DNA of 64,000 nucleotides from Andalucia godoyi (lineage: Eukaryota; Discoba; Jakobea; Jakobida; Andaluciidae), in assembly GCA_009859145.1 (NCBI GenBank), contig VRVR01000030.1:239097-303096 (forward strand), in the 5' to 3' direction. The position numbers and the translations under genes are program-made. Positions within the stretch are counted from its first letter, which is position 1. Each line of letters begins with the position of its first letter. Under the pieces are notes generated by a model. That model was given only the letters and a program-made list of their open reading frames with translations. It had not been told where the DNA came from and made no database searches. This document shows, in pieces, positions 18,389 to 27,504 of the stretch.

Positions 18389-20146
18389 TCAAGCAAAGAA
18401 GGGCTTGTAGACACCTCGCTTGTTCCTTGCGGGGGCCGACATGTCGAGTCTGCGCTGGGCTTCACGAATGTGCTCCGGCTCGATGGCGGTGCGGTTCTTG
18501 TCGCCCTGTCCGATCCATTTGCCCACAATCGGCGCCTGCAGAACTCCCATTCCAGTTCCCTTAATCACGGGGTTCGCAAGCAGCCGATCCGATAGCATGA
18601 GTACGGACGCGCCAGTCCCAAACAACACGGTGTCGCGAGCTTCAATCCGTGCAAGATTGACGTGATGATGACTGTGGTGTGCATGGTGTCGAGCCGCCGC
18701 CGACCCACTCATACTTGTGCTTGTGCTGGTGCTTGAGTTTGTTGCTGATGCGAATCCACCCATTCCAGCACCAGTACCAGCGCCAGCACCAGCACCGGAA
18801 CTTGTGCTTGGTCCCATGCCCGGGGGCCCAAACGAAGAGCCAGCAGCAGACCCACCGACAGATGATGCAGAGGTGGACGAGGATGCCGCCGCCGCCGACG
18901 AAGGCACAGACAATAGTGACCCCGAAGCAGAAGCAGACGCAGAAGAGGAGGAAGCCGAGGAAGCACTGCCACTTAATGATACGTTTGTTGTTGGATTTCC
19001 GGTTGACGAGACGAGCGAGAGTGCACCAGGTCCAAAAGAAGGTGCCATGGACGGGGCGAAGGAAAGATTAGGACCGAACATCGGTGCAAGGTTATACATT
19101 GCAGAGATGCCGGAAGGTGGTACTGGACTCGCGGATGGTCCCAGGATATCTCGTTTGACGAGTATGGCGAGCTGGACAAGGAGACCGACTCTGCGGAACG
19201 CAAGATGACCAAGGACATCCAGCACATCCTCATCAAGAATATTTGCAAGACCGATCCATTCGCGAAATGCTCTTGTCTTTTTGTATGAAAAGGACGTTGC
19301 TCGGAGCATGGAGTATTCTTCATACTCGGAAATGCTCATTGACTCGGACATCCAATCCGCAACTGCAAGCGCGCGCTTCTTCGCCGGGGTCGGGAGCGCA
19401 AGGAGATTGTGCGGATCAAACGTAAGCGACGACTCGTCAGCGTCAGAATCATCCGAAAAATAGTCCAGCTGCGCTGCAAACGACGACGGGTCTGTCGACA
19501 ATGGCCGTTTTGCAGGTCGATGACTTCTAGCAGCCGACGCAGCAGCATTGGCATTCCCGCCGGAAGAGCCGTTATTTGTTGAAGATGACGAAGAGGCAGA
19601 AGCGGTGGTGGCGGATGCCGCACTTGATGAAGCAGAGGAACTTGGTTGTGGAGGTCCGATTGCAGTTGCAGAGGGAATGGTGGGAGCATTGTCCGCCATG
19701 TGACCCCTTCGAATCGCGTCCTTCCATGACAAGTATCTTCTTAGCAGCGCAACAAGCTCTACATCTTTGGAGAACAACGACAGGATAGAATGCACCGTCA
19801 CTGGCTTTTCGCCTTGATCGGAACCCGCCACCAGTGCATAGTGCGAAGTCAAAATCGATGGGTTTGACGACGTCGCCTGGGCCTCAGCTTGAGCTTGAGC
19901 CTGAGCCTGAGCCTGAGCCTGCGCCGGTGGCTTTGTCGATGACGACTTAAATGTAGTCGTGGGCATTGTGGGACTCGGAAGATGGGAAATGATATCCAAC
20001 AGATGCAAATGAACCAAATGGGTCACAAGACGCACCGATCGCTGATTAGGGTTCGCAACATCGCCGAAAAGCACCATCAGCCGTTGCACATCTGCATGAA
20101 ACGACGTCCATGCACCTCCTGACTGCCCTCCTCCCGACTTGCTCAT
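18389..20146 (-). CDS. SUPT3H: SPT3-like SAGA subunit with low-complexity inserts
   Basis: A 585-residue version of SPT3/SUPT3H, the SAGA subunit with two intramolecular histone folds that contacts TBP. The first fold is seen at FHADVQRLMVLFGDVANPNQ (16-35) with SVRLVTHLVHLHLLDII, and its second half at VHSILSLFSKDVELVALLRR and YLSWKDAIRR (about 118-147). The second fold region has EYEEYSMLRATSFSYKKTRA, FREWI and DVLDVLGHLAFRRVG. The C-terminus TAIEPEHIREAQRRLD also matches the family. Between these blocks are Ser/Ala/Gly-rich inserts, and an (Ala-Gln)n tract splits the first histone fold. The protein is nearly twice the usual length. The in-frame codons upstream of ATG 20146 lack another ATG. 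Confidence 0.87.
   Translation of the reverse strand: MSKSGGGQSGGAWTSFHADVQRLMVLFGDVANPNQRSVRLVTHLVHLHLLDIISHLPSPTMPTTTFKSSSTKPPAQAQAQAQAQAQAEAQATSSNPSILTSHYALVAGSDQGEKPVTVHSILSLFSKDVELVALLRRYLSWKDAIRRGHMADNAPTIPSATAIGPPQPSSSASSSAASATTASASSSSSTNNGSSGGNANAAASAARSHRPAKRPLSTDPSSFAAQLDYFSDDSDADESSLTFDPHNLLALPTPAKKRALAVADWMSESMSISEYEEYSMLRATSFSYKKTRAFREWIGLANILDEDVLDVLGHLAFRRVGLLVQLAILVKRDILGPSASPVPPSGISAMYNLAPMFGPNLSFAPSMAPSFGPGALSLVSSTGNPTTNVSLSGSASSASSSSASASASGSLLSVPSSAAAASSSTSASSVGGSAAGSSFGPPGMGPSTSSGAGAGAGTGAGMGGFASATNSSTSTSTSMSGSAAARHHAHHSHHHVNLARIEARDTVLFGTGASVLMLSDRLLANPVIKGTGMGVLQAPIVGKWIGQGDKNRTAIEPEHIREAQRRLDMSAPARNKRGVYKPFFA
19880..19925 (-). repeat. In-frame CTGAGC-type hexanucleotide repeat in SPT3
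   Basis: Tandem GCCTGA/GCTTGA units encode alternating Ala and Gln within the histone-fold insert of the SPT3-like gene. It parallels the Gln-Ser hexamer in the gene at 11634-13619. Confidence 0.8.
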
Positions 20147-20652
20147 CCACCCCGCACAACCCGCAGCTCTAATGTATACCAGCAGCAATAAGCAATAAGA
20201 AGCAGCAGTAATGGCGTTAAACGGATCCTCTACCTTCTCGGAAGGCTCCAAAGTCCAAACCCAAGCATGTCGTGATTCTCATAGAGGGGGAAGCATGTTG
20301 CACTACGATCGGCAGTCAGCACAAAGCCACGAAACTCCAAAGACGAAGAGTCGAAACTTTCGTTGCTGTTGCGCAGAGCTCACCAATCTCCCAAGGCAAA
20401 TATGCGCACTGGGTTGGTGCTGTTTCCAAGTCGAAAGAGTGTACGAAAGAAAGGCAACAACAACAACGTCGTTCCGAACAAGGCAGTTTTGTGAAAGCGA
20501 CAGAAACGCGGCAAGGGTTTGGGGTTTTAACTAGTAGGTGCTGTTCCTGTAATAAGAATGCTTGTGTTGTTAAGAAAACGTCATACATCTGAAGAATAAA
20601 GAGCACCCTGTACAGCAAAAAGACATTTCATCGGTGTGTGTCTGTGGGGGAT
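20147..20652. other. Spacer without a supported gene
   Basis: About 500 bases between the start of SPT3 and the end of the DNA glycosylase gene, both on the minus strand. It should hold the SPT3 promoter. Open frames up to about 107 codons occur on both strands but have no recognisable domain. Confidence 0.45.
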
Positions 20653-21777
20653 TCACGGAGCAGGACTTGTGTGCGTGTTTCCTGCGATGCGAAACCGCCA
20701 CCAGTGGTGCTTATCTGCACCGGCGTATTCGATCCCGACTCTCGGAGACTCGATGATTTGGAACGATTGGCAGTCGGACAGTGACATTCTCCCTGGCCCG
20801 CGAAGTTGTGCCCCGAAACGCTTACCCACCGCTACTTGCCCATCACTGGCGCCCTGTTGACGTCGCGGTCTCTTTCTGCTCGGTTGTGTTTCCTCTTCCA
20901 CATCTCCCATCCCCACCACCGTCGCTGCCTCCAGCTTTTCTGCAGGTTCGTGGATTCTCGTGTGTGCCCGCATGGGTGCAATGGACGTGACGAAAGTCGA
21001 TCCGGCGTCTTCGATCCATATGTTGCTGGATGCCGGGTCCAAAAACGCGAAATTGAACGACCCGTCAATCCCAAGAGCAGTCGTCACGAGACCCGGTCCG
21101 CATCCCAGCGGCCTTTTCAGCGCCTTGTACTGCGCTTGCAGCACCATCAACAGCTCGTCACCACCACCACCACCGTCACCGCCATTCGGCATCGTTGGCG
21201 ACAGCAGACTTTTCTTCTTGGAAGCAAGCATCGATCGTCGCATCATCTCTGTGGTGCCCTCAACAGGCTGAATCGCACGGATAAGCACGCAATATGGAGT
21301 GGATTTTGGACCAGCGCTGATGTTCAGCAGCCAGTGAATCCCATAGCACTTGTACACGTACACACACCCGCCAGACTCATATAGCGGAGCCGTCCGCTGT
21401 GTCTTTCGATCTCCAAATACATGACTCCCGCGATCATTCACTCCTGCATACGCCTCCGTTTCCACAATCACCCCGCTCGTATACACCCATTCCTCGTCCT
21501 CGTCCTTCTTCTCCTTCAATTCTTCTTGCGTCGCGTCGTGTCCCTGTCCTCTGCGGTGCGATCGCGTGACAAGAAGCTTCCCTAACAATCCTTTTGCACA
21601 CGAGATCGCATCGCTTCTTTCAAAATACTCCAACGGCACCAACGGATACCGCTTGGTCATCTTCCCCGCCATTCGCAATCCCCAAAATCCCGACTTTCCC
21701 AATCCAGAAAACCAATCACTTCCCGCAGTCCCCACACGGCGAAACTCCCGACAGCCTCTCAGAAGGCCACACAGCAT
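20653..21777 (-). CDS. MPG: 3-methyladenine DNA glycosylase (AAG/MPG family)
   Basis: A base-excision repair enzyme that removes alkylated purines. Motifs of the AAG fold are present: PLEYFERSDAISCAKGLLGK, the catalytic-glutamate segment VIVETEAYAG, RGSHVFGDRKTQRTAPLYE, GCVYVYKCYGIHWLLNIS, VLIRAIQPVEG and the product-side GCGPGLVTTALGI. A Gly-rich insert (GGDGGGGG) sits before the last motif, making the protein longer (374 residues) than the human enzyme (about 298). Two starts are possible: ATG 21777 adds about 35 residues with Arg/Gly-rich, mostly non-acidic sequence that could be a mitochondrial presequence; ATG 21672 (MAGKMTKRYP) begins just before the conserved domain. I keep the longer one. 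Confidence 0.9.
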   Translation of the reverse strand: MLCGLLRGCREFRRVGTAGSDWFSGLGKSGFWGLRMAGKMTKRYPLVPLEYFERSDAISCAKGLLGKLLVTRSHRRGQGHDATQEELKEKKDEDEEWVYTSGVIVETEAYAGVNDRGSHVFGDRKTQRTAPLYESGGCVYVYKCYGIHWLLNISAGPKSTPYCVLIRAIQPVEGTTEMMRRSMLASKKKSLLSPTMPNGGDGGGGGDELLMVLQAQYKALKRPLGCGPGLVTTALGIDGSFNFAFLDPASSNIWIEDAGSTFVTSIAPMRAHTRIHEPAEKLEAATVVGMGDVEEETQPSRKRPRRQQGASDGQVAVGKRFGAQLRGPGRMSLSDCQSFQIIESPRVGIEYAGADKHHWWRFRIAGNTHTSPAP

Positions 21778-21960
21778 TGGGGAGTTGGAGGATAAAAACC
21801 TCCGACTGCCCTCCGCCAGTCGACGCTTGTCAACTGCACCACTCTTCGATTATGGTTGTGGAAGGATATATATATTGCATGGTAGCGTGTTGGCTTGAGG
21901 AGGCAAAACAAGAACGACGCAGTACGCTTGTATACGAAGATAAAGCGGACATCGAAAGAC

Positions 21961-21968
21961 AGACAGAC

Positions 21969-22000
<32 letters not shown>
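21961..22000 (+). repeat. (ACAG)n/(GA)n tract in 5' leader
   Basis: Forty bases of ACAG then GA dinucleotides directly upstream of the longin-like gene (ATG 22027). Confidence 0.9.
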
Positions 22001-22026
22001 CAAAGAGGTTTTATATTGCGGGAGTG

Positions 22027-23058
22027 ATGATTCAAGCTGTGTTGATTACGACGTCTTCGGGGATGCTAGTGTATCACAAGGCGTATCCATCGTTTCACAC
22101 GACGGGGTTCTCGGCGTCACCACCACAAGTGTCCGGGGCAGGTGGGCGGCAAGCAGTGAACCCGAAGGCGCAGACAGTGGCGACACAGCCGCGGCTTGTG
22201 GCGTCTCTGTTGACTGCGATTACAGAGTTTTCGATGCGGACGTTGGGAATGCGGCCGCTGCAAGTGCGGCTGAACCATCAGACGGTGTGTCTTGCGTACT
22301 CTGTGAATCCGGACTCGCCGGCGGTGCTGTCGTGTGCGGTCTTCCTGGACCCCGAAGACGGAATTGTGTTGGGAAAGTTCCTTGCACAGGAGCTTCTTGG
22401 GCGGTTCCTGGCGGCGTTTGTGGCTCCTGCGCGGTCGAGCCAACAGCAATCGTCTGCAATGGACACTCTGTTCTGGAATGCACACATGCCGAGGTTTGCA
22501 GCCGAGTTTGGCTCGCATGTTCCCGACTGCTTGCGCGCTTGTGTCCGGTCGCTGCTCATTCAGCTCGTGCACCATGCAAGAGGCGGCGTGCGAGGCGCGG
22601 TGCTGGTTGCGGGTCCACGAATCGTGTTTTCTACAATGGCATTGCAGCACACTGGAGTGGCGTTCCAAGCAAGTCCGCCAACCGTACTGGCGAGCCAAGG
22701 ATCGGACAGTGGGTTTGATGGAACACGTCTTGTCGCGGCACTCGGTGCGATGAGAAACATGGGGACGGACGTCCTTGCGCCGTTCAACGATGCGCCGCGT
22801 GACGTTGTGTTTGCGGGAAAGGGAGGCGCAATCCGCATCTTCTCGCTCCATGCAGAAGAGGCGTCGTTGGTCGTGCTGTATCGAGCATCGGCAGTGAATG
22901 CGGAAAGCGCCGGGAAATCAACCGCCGTCGAACTGTCTCTTCGTGCCACGCAGTACGCTGTCACGGGTCTCTCGTTGCTGATCCATGCGCTGCGCACTGT
23001 TGCAGATTCTAGATCTGGTTCTCTATTGGTGCCGTCTTCCGTCAGTCGCATGTCCTAG
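22027..23058 (+). CDS. Longin-like domain protein of unknown family
   Basis: A 343-residue protein beginning MIQAVLITTSSGMLVYHKAY, the strand-turn-strand opening typical of longin and roadblock-type trafficking modules. Hydrophobic strands and helices follow (LVASLLTAITEFSMRTLG, then VRLNHQTVCLAYSV, CAVFLDPEDGIVLGKFL). A second similar unit may start near 170 (VRSLLIQLVHHARGG, RGAVLVAG). The closest families are tandem-longin guanine-exchange factors and AP/TSET small subunits, but I cannot assign one. ATG 22027 lies 27 bases after a GA repeat that forms the 5' leader. Confidence 0.65.
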   Translation: MIQAVLITTSSGMLVYHKAYPSFHTTGFSASPPQVSGAGGRQAVNPKAQTVATQPRLVASLLTAITEFSMRTLGMRPLQVRLNHQTVCLAYSVNPDSPAVLSCAVFLDPEDGIVLGKFLAQELLGRFLAAFVAPARSSQQQSSAMDTLFWNAHMPRFAAEFGSHVPDCLRACVRSLLIQLVHHARGGVRGAVLVAGPRIVFSTMALQHTGVAFQASPPTVLASQGSDSGFDGTRLVAALGAMRNMGTDVLAPFNDAPRDVVFAGKGGAIRIFSLHAEEASLVVLYRASAVNAESAGKSTAVELSLRATQYAVTGLSLLIHALRTVADSRSGSLLVPSSVSRMS

Positions 23059-23260
23059 TGCACTCACGGTTGTTTTTTCGCATGCGTCATTTTTCCAAAT
23101 ACCATTGTCAAGGAGATTTCCCCTTCTTTGTCCCAAAAGCCACCATGCAACGCCGTCGCCGGCAGGTATCGCCACGCTCGGCCCCGTATGTATGGCGATG
23201 TGCCTACGTTCCTTCTAACTCCCTCACTTTTATTCTATTCTATTTTTTGATTTTAAATCA

Positions 23261-25444
23261 CTATTCCGCGTTTGCGGCCTGCGTCACGACGCTCTGCGCC
23301 AGTCGGAAGATGTTCACATGAGACGCAGTCCCACGCTTCCAACCGTCTGGATACCATCCTTGGTCTCGCTGACACATTCGATCGTAGTACCACTGCAGTT
23401 GCGGGTACTGACCGGCAAGGACTAATCCTCTTCGCACCAGATACTCCAGTACAGGGAAAAACGCGACGTCTGCGATCGTCACGCAGGAAGCAAACGGCTC
23501 TTCTTGAATATATGACTCCCATATGCGCAGCTGCGAGGCTGTATGCTCGAGGGCACTGCGGATCGACGCCTGCTCGCCATTTGCCAGTGTCAGCACGCTC
23601 TTCGTAAACAAGAGTTCCATGCCTTCATAAGCGCTTATCAAATACTCCGTCTCTTGCATCCGTGTGCGCACTATTCCTTTCAGACGCAAAGGAAGGTTTC
23701 TGCAAAACGAGATTGATGATTGAGCCGGATTCGTCGAGGACGAGGCAACTTCAGTGCCATCTGTCTGCAAAGCCGATTCATCAAGATGCGTCAATATTGC
23801 CAGAGATTCATGCAGGACCGTCCCGTCTTCTTCAAGCAGCACTGGTGTTTTCCCTTGAGGATTGATATGCAAAAACAAAGGGTTGCGCGTATCTCGCACT
23901 TTGCCCATGATTTTCATGCGAACGGGCTTAAAAGGCAGCCTGCATTCGAGGAGCATCATCATTGCACGCATGCTTGGAATCGAGCCGTTCACATAAAACA
24001 GTTTCCGTGTGTACAGTGGTGCGCCCTGGATCCTCTTTGGGTTGCAAATGGCGCGCGAGCGAAAGCCTCCGCCATACACAGCCATCCACCGAAACACCGA
24101 GCTCGTCAAGCGATTTTCTAAATGAAATGCAGCGAGCATTTCCGTTTCATCCGTGTCACGCATCGGTGTCTCCAAACCTCGCAGGGCTTCCAAGAACGTG
24201 CGGAACGGACTTCCTTGGCCCCATATGAGCTGCTGCGAATCCATCGATGTTTCAAATGTGCCAATCTTTCGAAATGTGAACGAAACCCGCTCACCTTCGA
24301 TGGGCTTCCCATGTGCGTTGTACTTTTTCGGAATGCTGTGGAGGTAATCCGCATTGGCAGCCAGGGACAGTATGAAAACCGATCCGTGCACCATGGGAAT
24401 TTCAACCGTGCGCGATATTCCTTTTGCTCTGAGCACCATGGTCCGCGTACTGCCGAAGCTGACATTCACAATGTTGGTGCTAGGGATAATATCCAGTGTC
24501 TTGTCAGAGTGCTCGCCAATGTTGTCTTCTCCGTGTCTGTATCTCTGCAACAAACCGTGATTCAAATCGTGTCCGACAACCAATTCCACCCGCCGACGGA
24601 TCTCATCAACGATTGGCGAAAACCCGGATGCGACAGGGTGTTCCGACGCTGGATGGCGATAGAGAGGCATGGTCGGTCCGTTCAACATCTCGCATTGCAG
24701 AGCAACCAACCGCGGAACGACGCTAGTACCATGAGAATGCATCACACCCCATTTGATTTCATCGATAATGGAGCGGACATCGTAATCGGCAAGGACGCGG
24801 GGATAGAGGGTGAATCCATCACCAGCAAGCGACAGATTCGCAGGGATTGCAGAGTCTTTGAGGATGTCTTCAAAACGAATTGTTTGGATACTGCTGCATC
24901 TCTCCTTCATTTCCTTGAGAGCTCTCCGATGGTCTTGCGATGTTGCAGCGGCGCAAAGGTCGCTCACCACTTGCACCGTATAGCCAAGATGCACCGCGTC
25001 CAACGCACTGGCCAAAACACAAACATTGGTAGCAACGCCAACGATCCACAATTCCGTGACTCCGCAGCGCTGCAGATCTTCGTGTAATGTTGTGTTTGCA
25101 AACGCAGAGTACCACCGTTTGCACACCACCACATCGGAAACAGGGTCGATCGTCAGGGGATGTGCGAGCTCGTGGCCAAACGTTTGCGGAATGCAGCATG
25201 TCTTTCTCCCTCGGTGCGTGCCGTTCAAAAAGGCGCTCTTTTGCGCGGAAATGACAATGTCCGGTTCGTCCGTGCAGTTCGAGTAGTCGGAAAGAATCCA
25301 GAAAACCCATTTCCCGGTTGCGCGAGCAGTAACGCAGCACCATTGAATGCCTGTTGAGAGTACGTGAGCATCCACATGCCGTTGCGGAAACGCACCGTTC
25401 GGATGAAGAAAATCGTTTTGACAATCAATGACGAGAAGAGCCAT
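23261..25444 (-). CDS. Three-domain fusion: isochorismatase-like hydrolase, AlkB-like dioxygenase and glutathione S-transferase
   Basis: A 727-residue protein with three enzyme domains. Residues 1-195 are a cysteine hydrolase of the isochorismatase superfamily: VIDCQNDF with Asp7, Lys109 in VVVCKRW, nucleophile Cys142 in GVATNVCVLAS; the metal-binding DxH of nicotinamidases is absent. Residues about 212-400 are an AlkB-type Fe(II)/2-oxoglutarate dioxygenase with H312xD314 (GEHSDK), His369 (YLHSIP) and Arg386/Arg392 (RVSFTFR), so iron and cosubstrate ligands are intact. A linker (about 403-475) precedes a GST at 480-705: thioredoxin-like half with GSIPSMRA and GKTPVLLEEDGTVLHES, then an all-helical half. 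Substrate is unknown. ATG 25444 starts exactly at the hydrolase domain; upstream codons are a Phe run from an AAG-rich tract. Confidence 0.9.
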   Translation of the reverse strand: MALLVIDCQNDFLHPNGAFPQRHVDAHVLSTGIQWCCVTARATGKWVFWILSDYSNCTDEPDIVISAQKSAFLNGTHRGRKTCCIPQTFGHELAHPLTIDPVSDVVVCKRWYSAFANTTLHEDLQRCGVTELWIVGVATNVCVLASALDAVHLGYTVQVVSDLCAAATSQDHRRALKEMKERCSSIQTIRFEDILKDSAIPANLSLAGDGFTLYPRVLADYDVRSIIDEIKWGVMHSHGTSVVPRLVALQCEMLNGPTMPLYRHPASEHPVASGFSPIVDEIRRRVELVVGHDLNHGLLQRYRHGEDNIGEHSDKTLDIIPSTNIVNVSFGSTRTMVLRAKGISRTVEIPMVHGSVFILSLAANADYLHSIPKKYNAHGKPIEGERVSFTFRKIGTFETSMDSQQLIWGQGSPFRTFLEALRGLETPMRDTDETEMLAAFHLENRLTSSVFRWMAVYGGGFRSRAICNPKRIQGAPLYTRKLFYVNGSIPSMRAMMMLLECRLPFKPVRMKIMGKVRDTRNPLFLHINPQGKTPVLLEEDGTVLHESLAILTHLDESALQTDGTEVASSSTNPAQSSISFCRNLPLRLKGIVRTRMQETEYLISAYEGMELLFTKSVLTLANGEQASIRSALEHTASQLRIWESYIQEEPFASCVTIADVAFFPVLEYLVRRGLVLAGQYPQLQWYYDRMCQRDQGWYPDGWKRGTASHVNIFRLAQSVVTQAANAE

Positions 25445-25771
25445 GGATGAGGAGAAGAAGCAAGGATCATGGAATCTGCGGTGAAGTTCCCAGAAGAAGA
25501 AGAAAAAGAAGAAGAAAAAGAAGAAGAAAAAGAAAAAGGAAAAACCAGCGAGTGCAGGATCCATCTAGGGAAGGCACATCTTCATTCTCGCAAACAAGCC
25601 CGACATCGATGAAGTTCAACGAACCTGCATGACTCAGCAACACCATCAAAGAAAAACGATTCAAGCCAGTTCGTCCTTCCATAATAATAATGATGATGCA
25701 CAACGCACATCGTGAAATGGCATCACGAGAAAAATCGACAGGAGCTGCCAAAAGCGATCGTTCGCAGCTTC
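25445..25771. other. Spacer with AAGAAG tract
   Basis: About 330 bases between the fusion gene (starts 25444, minus) and the end of MOCS3 (25772, minus). An AAGAAGAAAAAG purine tract covers about 25493-25545. No gene is supported. Confidence 0.6.
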
Positions 25772-27160
25772 CTAGATAATGGGGAATGTGGGATCAATTG
25801 CGTGTTTCCAGGCCGTTAGTCCTCCCTCAACATTCTTGACGTTGACAAGTCCTCGATCCAGCATCAGTTTGATTGCTCTCCGAGAATCATTTCCACGGCG
25901 GCATACCACAAAAAGAGTACAGCTCCCTGATGACTCCAAAGCTTGCAGAACATTCCAAGACGGGTCATTTGCATCTAGCAAATTCGAATACGGCACGTTC
26001 AGCGCACCCCGGAGAGTGCAAGCGGCATATTGATGTGGTTCGCGTACATCGATCAAGAATACTCGTTTCAACGGAGGCGATGGGTTCGCCTGCAGCACAG
26101 TGTTCAACGTAGCACAATCAATCGTCTGGTGAGATTCCATGTCTGGAACCATTTCCGATGGAAGAAGCGCATCCCCCCCGCACACATCCGACAGCTGTCT
26201 GTCAATGTAGGGAGTGGACAGCTTGCCAGCCATCGGTCTTCCGGCACCGCAAGAATGACAAGCCGGATTCCTCTTCCGAATCATGAAGGACCGAAAGGCA
26301 AAATCCAGCGCAGAAAAATAAAGCATGGACCCGGAAGCGACCTTCATATCCACGTCTTTCAGCAGAGCACGCAAATTCTGAGCAGCCCTGCATTGCTCAC
26401 CTTCCACAACAGACTCTCCACAGTAACATCCCTTACCCGCATCCTCATGCCTATCCGTGTTTTCCACATGCGCACTGTCCATCTCAGAGAACGACGACTT
26501 GCGAAGATTGACGAGGACGGCCATGGTTTGCAGTGCTTGAAAGCAGCCCATGATTCCGGGGAGGATACCAAGGACTCCCTGGTCGTCACAGGACCTGACT
26601 CGGGCCGCTGGCGGCTCTGGATGAACACACCGATAGCAGGGTCCGTCGCGAAAATGGAAAACACTCAGCTGTCCCTCCGTCCCGATTGCCGCTGCCGAAA
26701 CTAAAGGCTTGTGGAGCATACAGCACGCATCATTTGCAAGATATCTCGTCTCAGGATTATCGCAGCAATCGACCACAACGTCGTACTTCTCCACGATTTC
26801 CAAGATGTTTTCTTCTGAGGCTCCGTCCGCGTACGTCTCGACATTGCACAAATGGTTGATTCTGCGGATGGCGATGCTTGCCGAGTCAACCTTCTTCATC
26901 CCGCATGTTTCTTCCGAATGGATAATCTGTCTTTGGAGATTTGTTTCATCCACAACATCATGATCGCATATCCCAATTCTACCAATTCCAGCCGCAGCGA
27001 GATAGAGAAGCACCGGAGATCCAAGGCCCCCAGCTCCGATCACAAGCACTGACGACGACAGCAAAACCTCTTGGAATGCAACTCCTCCAATCGACCCAAC
27101 ACTACAATGGCGCGCATACCGCAATAACAAAGGGACCGGAATATCGTGTCTTTTCTCCAT
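25772..27160 (-). CDS. MOCS3: MOCS3/Uba4: E1-like adenylyltransferase and rhodanese
   Basis: A 462-residue two-domain enzyme that adenylates and then sulfurates the C-terminus of Urm1 (tRNA wobble-U thiolation) and, in many eukaryotes, MOCS2A (molybdopterin). The ThiF/MoeB domain has the nucleotide motif VLVIGAGGLGSPVLLYLAAA, FRDGPCYRC, the active-cysteine loop RSCDDQGVLGILPG and a second zinc CxxC (CHSCG). The rhodanese domain begins VFLIDVREPHQY and carries the persulfide cysteine in VVCRRGNDSRRA. Both cysteines are intact and the length equals the human protein, so it is probably functional. ATG 27160 (MEKRHDIP) was chosen; an in-frame alternative lies 11 codons upstream. Confidence 0.94.
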   Translation of the reverse strand: MEKRHDIPVPLLLRYARHCSVGSIGGVAFQEVLLSSSVLVIGAGGLGSPVLLYLAAAGIGRIGICDHDVVDETNLQRQIIHSEETCGMKKVDSASIAIRRINHLCNVETYADGASEENILEIVEKYDVVVDCCDNPETRYLANDACCMLHKPLVSAAAIGTEGQLSVFHFRDGPCYRCVHPEPPAARVRSCDDQGVLGILPGIMGCFQALQTMAVLVNLRKSSFSEMDSAHVENTDRHEDAGKGCYCGESVVEGEQCRAAQNLRALLKDVDMKVASGSMLYFSALDFAFRSFMIRKRNPACHSCGAGRPMAGKLSTPYIDRQLSDVCGGDALLPSEMVPDMESHQTIDCATLNTVLQANPSPPLKRVFLIDVREPHQYAACTLRGALNVPYSNLLDANDPSWNVLQALESSGSCTLFVVCRRGNDSRRAIKLMLDRGLVNVKNVEGGLTAWKHAIDPTFPII

Positions 27161-27504
27161 TATGAGATTTAAACCAAAACGACTCCAAAACAAAACCTGG
27201 CACTCACAACAAAAAATAATAATAACATAATAATAATTAAAAATAAAGAATGAAAATCGAAAGAGAAAAAGACAGGTTTCGCGATTCGCACAGCTTCGCG
27301 AAGCAAAAGAGTTTCCCCCCGATTGAGGTCTCGTGACAGGTCATTAAATTCCCGCAAGTGGTGTGCTTGTCCGACTTCCCGACAATGACGTTCCTCGAAT
27401 GAAACAACACGAATCTAATAGACGCGAAGGAGAGAAAGAAAGAAAGACAGACAGAAAGAAAGTGATCTGAGAGAAGAGCTTTTTGCATATCATTCGAGAC
27501 AAAG
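27161..27504. other. Divergent promoter region
   Basis: About 340 bases between MOCS3 (minus) and the TEX30-type gene (plus). The left part is A/T-rich (AAATAATAATAAC); the right end is an AAAG/ACAG purine tract (27428-27463). No gene is supported. Confidence 0.55.
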
